The translations under genes and the position numbers were made by a program. DNA of 64,000 nt from Favolaschia claudopus (taxonomy: Eukaryota; Basidiomycota; Agaricomycetes; Agaricales; Mycenaceae): NCBI GenBank assembly GCA_037176885.1, contig JAWWNJ010000189.1, forward strand, positions 186,001 to 250,000. Direction: 5' to 3'. Below are positions 56,029-64,000 of the stretch, piece by piece. Position 1 is the first letter of the stretch. Each line of letters opens with the position of its first letter. The notes beneath the pieces are model-generated. The model was not told the origin of the DNA. It did no database searches and worked only from the letters and a program-made list of their open reading frames with translations.

Positions 56029-57190
56029 ACCGACCAAAAGAATGCGTTTGGCGTCGAGAACTCACTTTTTCCCACGGTGTTTCACTTTTTTTCGCGTCTG
56101 GAAAAAAATAAAATCATGCTTTTGGCTCTAATTTTGGATGGATTGAGGCCAGATGTGTCTAGATGTGTTCAGTAGTGATGCAGAAACCCAGAAAAAGTTG
56201 TAGCCGAGTCTGCTCTGACCTACCGGGTGATCCGCCGAACGTTGGGGCGCCAAAGTCCGGGACGCACGTGACCTTAACCCTAGGGAATTTGATGATGGCA
56301 TCAGCTATCATTAGGGTTTGTTTCGCTTTTTCGGAGGTGAAAATACAAAAGCTTGTTCAATTGCCAAGATGAGTGGCACTCGGAAACATTCGGCGCGCAG
56401 TCCGAAGTCACATGACAGTGACAGTGACGGCTCCCCGAAGTCCGAGGCCTCAGGCCAGGACTCCAGGACAGTGCTTACAAACCACCTGGACGGAGATTTG
56501 TAAGCATCTGCATTCCGGAGCCCTATACCGATGAATGGGGAAGCAAGCTTCCCCATCAAGCTTCCCCATCAAGGAACTTGGCTAAATTTTGGGGTAAAAA
56601 TGACACAGCTGTGTATTCAGGGTGCGGAACATGTCTAAATTGGTCCTGAGAGCTATGAGGATAATGCATAAAATCCCAGCCTACCAAGTCGGTGGACACC
56701 AAAAGTCGATGCATAATGAGGTTTATGCATTTTGACCTCATGCATTATGAGATATCCGACTGTAGCATATAGGTGGAAGGAGATGCGGTAAAACACTGCC
56801 AACAACTCACTCAACGACCTCTGACCCTTTTCCGCTGCCAGAAAGGCAATATAAAATATGTAAATTTTTGTTTCGTCGATTTGAGACATCACTGATCCCA
56901 TCAATGATGGGACCTATTTGACGTCGCGAGCGGAGCGAGCGCAACGGGGTTTGGGGCGGCCAGCCCCAACAAGCTTTAGCTCCCTGCCTCCGGCACGGCC
57001 GACTCGCACTAAGGATTAAAAATTTACAACGTCACGTGCTATAAGCCACGACCACGAGTCCACGACAACAACACGACGACCACACGACGCAAAAAACGTT
57101 GCCACAACGTGCGGCAAACTAGAAAGGGCCATGTTGCTTTTCGATCCCTTCCTCAGTCTCTTTCGCCCGCGAATTCGACAACACCCCAAA
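56029..57190. other. Mixed repeats before the coiled-coil gene
   Basis: 56029-56492 carries a short plus-strand frame from 56369 (MSGTRKHSARSPKSHDSDSD, ...), possibly a first exon of an unknown gene. 56493-56535 repeats the tail seen at 54890. 56730-56765 has GCATAATGAGG/CCTCATGCATTATGAG inverted words. 56930-57005 is a GC-rich module (GTTTGGGGCGGCCAGCCCC, AGCTTTAGCTCCCTGCC) related to 5130-5220. Confidence 0.4.
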
Positions 57191-58428
57191 ATGGCCCCTC
57201 TCATCCACAGCTTAACTCCCACCAAGTTCATTACCGACGCTCTTGTCAACTCAGTGCTGGAGTTCACTACGGACTCCTGGCTTGCCAGACTTTCAGCAGT
57301 CGGCAGTGACGAATCTAGGCTGTTCGACCTATCTCAGCTGGTGGTCGAGCGAGTAGACCATTTTCGGCTTATTGGCGGCACGAAATCGACCCACGAAAAA
57401 GTCGCATTTGTATTCTCGCTGTTGGGCCCCACCGACCGCTTTGGTTTGCAATCCGCAAGAGACACTCGGGCAGGTTGTATAGATAGGACGGCCAGCGACC
57501 TGGACTCGAGGTCCCAATTAGGGTGATGTCATTATGTTGGCCCTCAACTTGTTTTTCTGACTACGCTACTTTAGACTATTCTGTGCTGACTCGACCGTCA
57601 AACTGGGCGCCCGATGCTTGGCTGTTGACAGGGTCTTCATCAATAGCGGCTACGACCGTCTGGGTTTAGAGCCCGGCACAACGGTGGAAGGTTTACCAAA
57701 CGGAGGAAAATATCATACAGCCCAGTATTTCATCATTCCCCGTGGAGCGCCCGCTTCGGACCGCTTGACAGTCCTGGACTGCGCAATTCTGGCCTCGGTG
57801 ATTTCTGATAGGGCCAGAGACTACAGCAGCCTCAGTTATATGTGCTGCTGGTATGCAACAATGTTTTTCCTTTGTGCCCACCGTATCTGCTCCGATCGCA
57901 AGATTGCCCCCCCCCATCCAAGACAAAAAGCTCAAAAGTACTGGTAAATGGGGGAAGTTCACCCTCATTGACTATCACACCGGTCGTCTCAAGCTGCCAA
58001 ATGGCGCCTCTTTTGAAGATACCAAGCAATCATTCGAGCGCAGTATGACACGCAGGCAGGTTCCTCCTGCCCAGATAGCTTCGATCTTAGCCACTTTGGG
58101 TGCCGACAAGAGCCATGCAGAGACCGAGACCGAGGCCTGGATCATGGGACCTGATCCTATCTCTGTGGTCATCGAACTGTTCAATGCCCGGCGATGCCAG
58201 CTCATGCTCTCTATGAAGGCTGACATTGCACGTGCCGTTGCAGTCAGGACAAGAGCCGCACGAGAAATTGCCGAAGCAAAGGCGGAGGCGGTGGAAGCAA
58301 AGGCTGAAGCTGAGGAGAAGGTGGCGCGGGCAAATGAAGAGGCAGCGCAGGCGAAGCGCGAGGCGGAGGAGCTGAGAGCACTTCTTGCCCAGCTCCGCGT
58401 GGAGCGCGGAGACCCCGCCCCGGTCTGA
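57191..58428 (+). CDS. Unknown coiled-coil protein, one-base frameshift
   Basis: Exon 1 is 57191-57522 and exon 2 is 57575-58428, after a 52-nt intron. The frame is continuous except at a run of nine C at 57907-57915: with eight C it would read RKIAPPIQDKKLKSTGKWGK and give about 394 aa. This is either a recent mutation or a homopolymer error. The N-terminal part has no recognised family (FITDALVNSVLEFTTDSWL; YSSLSYMCCWYATMFF). The C-terminal 70 residues form a long charged Ala/Glu/Lys coiled coil (AREIAEAKAEAVEAKAEAEE, ...). No signal peptide. The sequence after the stop contains TAAAGTATAGGAT, the same tail as the repeats at 5720, so it may be carried by a repeat rather than be a fixed host gene. 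Confidence 0.6.
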
Positions 58429-58913
58429 CATGGCCAAACTAAGTGCTATGCTCCGCTGCAATATGTTCTGTTCCAGTCTTCCTGTAAAGTATAGGATTGT
58501 TTTTGCACCATTTTCAAACGAGAATGGAAGCGGCTAAGATAGAGAGCATGGGATCCCCGCACCTTACTTAAGCACGTTATGTAACGCTTATTAATCGTTC
58601 CCACGGCCAAATCCCCAGTCGCTCAAAAAAAAATTCGTGCTCTTTCCGGCCTGCACTTAGCAGCAGAGCGTCATACTCTCCCTCTCAGATCGACACCGAT
58701 AAGCCTCAATATGACTCGGGACGTCCGAACGAGTCATTGAGAAGGTATAGTAGAATACTCTGCTACTTTCCTCAAGGTTCCATTGAGTTCTTGAATATTC
58801 TATAGTTGATCCTTGTAAAAGGGAGTCGTTCCCTCATGTAACGACAGCTCTTTCTTACCTCTATTAATCTACGTAGATTTACCGTAAACCTTGCGTGAAC
58901 TTAAGTCACTGTG
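58429..58913. other. 3' flank and non-coding stretch
   Basis: Tail TAAAGTATAGGAT near 58482. Then sequence with TGTAACGCTTATTAATCG (58579) that could begin an LTR for the downstream gag-like ORF, but no matching 3' LTR was found. Confidence 0.3.
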
Positions 58914-59602
58914 CAAAGTATTCATCATGAAATTCATGCAGATTGTTATGAAATTCAGGTTTCATGATGTTTTGTCATGAACGACGTTATGAATTTCAAG
59001 ACGGCTTTCATGATGCTCAGAACCTTGCTTTTGTGACAATATGGATTCATGACAAAACATCATGAATTTTCGTCATGAAACAACTACTCATTTTTTTTCT
59101 GCTAAGTCCACCAGATGTTGGGTGCATAGTGTGCTCATCCCAGTGTTACACCAATACATGGTGCTAGTAGGTCTGTCAACTACAGCCTACTGAAAATCGG
59201 TTGGTTAAAAAGTCAATAGCTCAGCCAACAACTAGAGAACAGATACGCTAGCGACATGTATGGACTGGAATCCCATGTCCTTCAAAATCTTCATTAGTCT
59301 AAGAGTAATAATCCGTGTTGCGCTGCGCCACCGCAGTGCGGCGGTCCGGCGTTCGACTCCGGCTGCCGGTAGCCCACTTTATTTGCCCCGCCCTGGCCTC
59401 CTTTTCATGATATTTTGCCCTGAATTTGTTAATGAAACATCATGAAAAATCATTATGAACAGCCCCATAATCCTCATGAAAACACGACTCCGAGTCATGA
59501 TGTTTTGTTATGAATTTCCGATAAATCACTATGACTTTCCGGACAAATCGTCAGGAAAGTCATGACGAGAAACATCATGAATTTCGTGACCCTTGGTTGG
59601 CA
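58914..59602. mobile_element. MITE-like repeat with CATGATGTTTTGTCATGAA words
   Basis: Both ends are rich in ATCATGAA, CATGAAATTCATG and CATGATGTTTTGTCATGA words on both strands, and the extremities read CACTGTGC and, complemented, CACTGTGC. The middle (59100-59400) lacks them. Probably a foldback-type MITE; the target duplication is not evident. Confidence 0.5.
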
Positions 59603-59910
59603 CAGTGAGTGAAGCCTCGCGCTCTCTTCAAGATCTATCGAGCTAGTCTCAGAGTTGTAAAGCCGCGCGCTTACTCCTCCAACTAGAAAGCAACTCATAA
59701 CTGGTTGATATTCCCAGTTCGTCTTAAGAAGAATCAGATCTCTTACGACAGTTGTTCAGGTAAAACACCTTGATTTATATAGAGATTCATTGATACTCAA
59801 GTTACATTTCCGAAACTAACCCGGATCTTCAACACTGGTGGACACATTGGGAAATCTCTTGCTTAATCAGGTACGTTTGTCATTAACTGTTCATATTATT
59901 TTCCTATCCA

Positions 59911-61430
59911 ATGGCTACCACAACCCATTCTCCTACCATCGATCCTACCGATTCTTCTACCCCGCAACCTTCTTCTCGCGATCCTCCGCCGCACATGTCA
60001 CCCAATCGCTCGGCAGCTGGAACACCTTCCTCGCAGCGTGGAGATGCAAACGTTGAGGAGATCACGCTCGATCCGCTCATCGATCTGCAGCACGCAGTAG
60101 ATGACGAACTCATCAGCGATGATCCACCTCAGATGGTCACAATTTTGTTCCCTACCCTGAAGCCTCTTGGCCGAATTGGGGGTAACACTACAGTTCTTGC
60201 ACGGCGCGCGGATGCACTCACCAAAGGTGCGCATGCTATCAATAAAGGGTTTCTGCACCAAGCAGTGAAACCTTCTCGCAATATAGCGGCTGATCAATTC
60301 CCAAAGCAGTGGGAAGCCCTCAACCGTATTCTGCGGGACTTAGAAAGGCTTACCTTGATTGACGGCACGTTTGTATATCGCCTTCGCGCATCGAATTATA
60401 AGATTCTACTTCGTGCCCTGGAGACAATGCGCCGCGAATGTGAAAACTCGTTCGTTTTGGAAGAAAAAACTCCGCCTGCCTTACCTCAATGGGGTGATAA
60501 GGATGATATCAAAGATGTTTTTCGTCCAAACGACTTCGAGATTCTTGGTGTTTGCTTCCGAGTTGAGGTTGAGAATTTCCTGATGCTTGCATATAAGTAT
60601 TATGACTTTCAACGCCATCAACCACGCGATCGTGATCCTGACATTACAGAAGCCGCTTCGAGAATCTATTCCTCGCAAGAGAATGTTACTGCTAAGCCGG
60701 AACCTCCGACTACTCCGACCTTTGCTGACAATAGACGAGAGTCGCAGCAATTCAATCCTTACGGTGTTCCGAGAATGGCTTCAACACCGCCGCTTCGTGT
60801 TCCACGCCACTGGAAGTCAGCGTATGATGAATCTACCACTTATCCGCTTACCCAGGACACAAGCTTCCAAAATCCGCTTCCTACTGGCTTGCCTAGAGGG
60901 AATCAGCGAATCTCTGAACTCTTCGAACCTATGGAAGGAATTTTTGAATCAAATCGTTCTTATATTCCGACTATGGAACCTCACGAAGCTGATCAGATGC
61001 GTCGCATGAATCCTCAAGGCAATACCCGTAATCCCCGTGAAGCTCGGCAACCTAGCATGTCGAATCCTTACGGTGGTATCCGTCCTCAGCCGGCTGAACC
61101 AACTCCACCTCAGCAACCACAAGCCTCTGGAGCTCCTCCTGGAGGTGACCCAGATGATGATGATCCCGATGGTGGAAATGGTCCCGGCCATCCGAATGTT
61201 CCTCCTATGCCTCCGCCTCGACTGCCAAGATATAATGCGACTCCTGGGGTAGTTATTTTATATGGTCCTGGAGGAAGCAGAGAGCCTCATTACTGAATTC
61301 AAACTAAAAGCTGAGAACGTACCGACGTGGGATGAAAATGTGGACACAATTGTTCGGTGGATTCTCAAGGTTAACGATATCGCGCCTGAATCTGCAACAG
61401 TTGCTCCTGGAACGTTTCCAGCCTATTCTA
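59911..61430 (+). pseudogene. Gag-like ORF of a retrotransposon, truncated
   Basis: An open frame to 61296 (461 aa): Ser/Pro/Thr-rich N-terminus, a helical middle (QWEALNRILRDLERLTLIDG, LLRALETMRREC), a long Pro/Gln-rich linker, then an acidic GGDPDDDDPDGGNGPG stretch. Shortly before the stop the coding signal shifts frame: 61270-61430 reads EAESLITEFKLKAENVPTWD, then DTIVRWILKVNDIAPESAT, a typical fungal Ty3-like gag block. So a frameshift splits it (or an unusual short intron). No CCHC knuckle, protease or pol follows; similarity passes into the dispersed repeat also found at 9900-10328. Capsid-like role is inferred. Confidence 0.5.
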
Positions 61431-62486
61431 ACCAACCATTGACTCGAAAAAGAACGAGACTCGGCCAAATCTCCCGAAACATTGCCTGACTTTCTTAGCC
61501 TTGTTTTAGAGGGCTTTCCTCGCTGTTTTTCTCTGTACTTCGTGATAGTAAATTTAGACTAGTTCTCGATTTGATTCGGAGACTCAGAAAAAATCAGACT
61601 GGAGCTGATTCACAGTGCCGCGACGAAAACCAGTCGTGACAGACGGTCACAAGATCGTCACAGTTGAATTCTCGTTGCGCGGACCGCGGTGGGCGCTTAT
61701 CTTATCTGAGTCAGACGAAATTTCGAGACTTGGAAGAAAGTTTCTGTATTTTCTTCTTGTTTCACCCAATTCCCGCTGTTTGTGAAGTAGCCAAGACCGA
61801 AAATGCTTCTAATAAGCGGGGTCACACACTGTCACAACATACTCAGTACGGAATGTCCTGAGTCCTACTACCTAATCGGGTAAGCGCCGGCCATCAAACG
61901 AGCGTGGTGCTCCGGCTTTCCATACCAAAGAAATTGCCGACAGGCACCGCAGGGCAACACTCGAACATCGGCCATCAGCGCTTCTAGTCTCGAATACCCA
62001 GACCTTCCTGCGTAATCCTTGTTGGTAGTTTACGCAGAGCCCGGAGCTCTTTCCTAATCCGTAATTCCAATGACAGTTTTGACGTCTGATTGATTTTCGT
62101 GATGATGGATTGGATGTGGGGACTTAGGAAGTGTTCCGATCACCCTCAAAATCAATCAAACGCCAAAACCTGTCAGATTAGGAAGTAGCTCCGATATATC
62201 TAATCTCGCCCTCTCGGATTGCGGAGGAACGTCTGGGTATCCGAGACTAAGCGCTTCAGCATTCCCTGGTGCCACTTAAAGCCGTGTGAGCCAGCGAAAA
62301 AATACAAGTAGCTCGGCAAAGAAAAGGATTTGTCTGTAAGTGCAATAATATGATGCTTGGTACTGGATTGAGTGTGAATGAATCATCTTCTGGCACCCCT
62401 GGCATGCCTCTTGTCAATGGTCAGAACTGCAGCACTAGTACACCAGACACACAGAATTCGGCGCCTTGAAGGGTGGGAATTACCTA
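61431..62486. other. Repeat debris after gag
   Basis: 61440-61720 matches 10170-10328 plus 11428-11530 without the MITE and hAT insertions. 61860-62290 has inverted words such as ACGTCTGGGTATCCGAGACT near 62231 and AGTCTCGAATACCCAGACC near 61986, suggesting a degraded foldback. No gene. Confidence 0.5.
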
Positions 62487-62597
62487 CCTAAAAAGGAAAT
62501 TAAGGCCTCTAAGGTCTTAAGGCTTATTAAGGGTTAAGGCTTAATGAGCCTTAAGGGTCGGCCAGACCCAATCTTAAGTCTTAAGGGCGAACACTGG
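62487..62597. mobile_element. Terminal fragment of a hAT element
   Basis: The sequence from AAAAAGGAAATTAAGGCCTC to GGCGAACACTG resembles the TTAAGG-rich end of the two 1.1-kb hAT elements (complement begins CAGTGTTCGCCCTTAAG). Only one end is present. Confidence 0.6.
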
Positions 62598-63118
62598 CGA
62601 TCTCACCTGTCGAGCAGCGAAAAGAGGATGAGTTACGCCGCTTTCTAGTGGTGTGCTTTGCACCATCCCTAGCTACGTCGGAAACGGTGGAATCTCCCAA
62701 TCAGGCCGGCGGTTCTGCAACTGCTATCCTTATTACGGCAAAAGTCAAAGCGGTGAGGAGTAGATTGGAAACTTACCAGTCCGGTGCTCGTCCCTTCCGA
62801 GAGGCACCTGTTACTGTAATATTAATGACTGTAATTTGAAGACCTTTAATTTCTAGAAGCTGCCTTATGGTTGCCTTGAAACTATACTTTCGCGTTCATG
62901 TATCTTTCAAATTCAAACTCGATATCCGGTACAACTTCAGGTTTTTCTAGAGGGGATTGGGCACCTACACACCCATATTTCCTCCCCAAAAAATTTTCTC
63001 TTCCTTCCAAAACATACGAACATGGAGGGTTGATTTTTCATCGTGCAGATCCTGCTACTGCTGCTCCACCTCTCGGAGCTGCCTTCGCATGGACTACAAA
63101 AAGAAAAAGTGGGGGGCT
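62598..63118 (+). other. Possible 3' coding end of a retroelement
   Basis: A plus-strand frame (62898-63122) with PTHPYFLPKKFSLPSK and HGGLIFHRAD ends in AAAAAGTGGGGGGC, a polypurine-like tract directly before TGTAGGGGATG. This arrangement resembles ORF end, polypurine tract and 3' LTR start. No enzyme motif is recognised. Confidence 0.3.
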
Positions 63119-63600
63119 GTAGGGGATGTATAGGGAGTGTGTACCCTAGAGTCTATGCATAGCATAGACTCAGAGGCTGCTGGAGCATTAGCTCTATAGC
63201 GCCAGGGATACACTCAACATACCCTGCAGGCCAGACGGGAGCAATACAGGCTGGCCTGAATAGCTACAGGTTGCCGCCTTGAGGGAGGCCTGGAGCGCGG
63301 CTAGGGTGATACTGCGAATGCAGTACAGAGTCTATGATTAGAGGCTATGCCTCCATAGCTCTGCTAGTCCCCCCAGCGTGCATACCCCGAGTCAGGGACT
63401 CATAGCTGGCGCAGCGTTAGCACAGCCTAGCGCCTGGGATGCACACTAGCTCACACTGCAGGCTAGATGAGAGCAATCGAGGCTGGCCCAAGGATCTTTG
63501 TGGAGCACAGATCTGGAGCTTAGCCAGGGTGCACTGCAGGTGCAGTCCAGAGTCTATGGATGAGGTTCATCCTACTGTAGCTCTGCTAGTCCGCCCTGGC
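63119..63600. repeat. Two diverged ~240-bp tandem units, LTR-like
   Basis: 63128-63370 and 63371-63590 share ordered blocks: AGCGCC(A/T)GGGAT, TGCAGGC, GAGCAAT, CAGAGTCTATG, CATAGCTCTGCTAGTCC versus TGTAGCTCTGCTAGTCC. It starts TGTAGGGG after a purine tract, so it may be LTR sequence. Confidence 0.5.
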
Positions 63601-63836
63601 TACCAGCTGGCGATAGGCATCTGGACTTCATTGCAGATGCCATTGCGGCAGCCAATAATGCAAAGCATCACTGCCGCATTCTCCAATAAAGCTGGCCAAC
63701 TTTTTTTTCTTCCCTCCTCCTTGATGGAATCTCTTCATCCTAGGGATGCAGAATTTGGGGGGCCATTGTGATGCTATCCTGGGATGAGCATACTCAATTT
63801 CTGCTTCATAGCAGGCACCAACCGTTTGGGGGGCAC

Positions 63837-64000
63837 TGTGACGGGTCTATATAATATTTACTTACTTAAACGCTTGTTACCTTATATTCTGCATGTAGAT
63901 ATTACATAATCTAATCTTGCTTGACCTGAACTACTATGTACGGTTAAGAGGGATCTCAACGAGCGGCGGCGCTACCGCCGAAGGCTAACCACCCAGGACC
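63837..64000 (+). mobile_element. Candidate LTR start at window edge
   Basis: TTTGGGGGGCAC (purine tract) is followed by TGTGACGGGTCTATATAATA, a TG start with a TATA-like box. A weaker look-alike, GGGGGGCCAT then TGTGATGC, lies at 63757-63774. The element continues past the window. Confidence 0.4.

Noticed and set aside
59320..59400. tRNA-like sequence with GTTCGACTCC (B-box-like)
   Set aside because: No pairing acceptor stem, no D-arm and no convincing A box; it lies in the middle of a MITE-like repeat.
1..64000. CRISPR arrays or bacterial operons
   Set aside because: No regularly spaced short repeats with unique spacers, no ribosome binding sites, and spliced genes throughout.

Overview
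The window looks like repeat-rich DNA of a filamentous basidiomycete, probably an agaricomycete. Reasons: many short (about 42-60 nt) GT-AG introns, a secreted LysM-type protein, a fungal alpha-kinase relic, and a dense mix of Copia, LINE, DIRS-like, hAT-, Mutator- and mariner-type repeats. There are no bacterial operons or RBS signals. Species cannot be named from sequence alone. I found no rRNA, no convincing tRNA and no CRISPR array.

Layout. 1-5.8 kb: a decayed minus-strand relative of the transposase-exonuclease gene seen intact later, several MITEs, and GC-rich tandem modules ending beside a complete hammerhead ribozyme core (about 5749-5818). 6.7-7.8 kb: an intact seven-exon secreted LysM-like gene. 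7.8-9.7 kb: an alpha-kinase gene broken by a palindromic MITE that carries a second MITE. 9.9-11.4 kb: a small foldback MITE and a 1.1-kb hAT derivative. 12.2-14.3 kb: a Copia relic holding a solo LTR and a Mutator-type MITE. 14.6-20.5 kb: a LINE relic holding a MITE-in-MITE and a DIRS-like retroelement (RT-RNase H). 20.6-22.1 kb: two MITEs.

22.4-30.85 kb: a 6.3-kb DNA transposon with terminal inverted repeats, preceded head-to-tail by a 5'-truncated near-identical copy. Its seven-exon gene predicts an uninterrupted 1521-aa protein: AT-hooks, zinc-ribbon-like cysteines, DDE-like transposase residues, a WRN/RNase D-type DEDDy exonuclease placed between the second and third DDE residues, and a C-terminal cysteine cluster.

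31-43.5 kb is mostly non-coding repeat debris: a second solo LTR, a second hAT derivative with a nested MITE, mariner-type and Mutator-type MITEs.

44-53.6 kb: four compact genes on alternating strands: a 2-oxoglutarate/Fe(II) oxygenase-like gene (now split by a MITE), a 425-aa unknown, a 551-aa rve-type integrase/transposase with DDE residues, and an 897-aa HECT-type E3 ligase-like protein. The last three reconstruct without a break. Spacing and orientation suggest a multi-gene mobile element, although I could not find its termini.

54-64 kb: duplicated repeats, a hAT MITE, a coiled-coil unknown gene with a one-base poly-C frameshift, a truncated gag-like ORF, a hAT end fragment and LTR-like sequence at the right edge. 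Many insertions have exact target-site duplications, and several restore an open frame when mentally removed, so the nesting order can be read.
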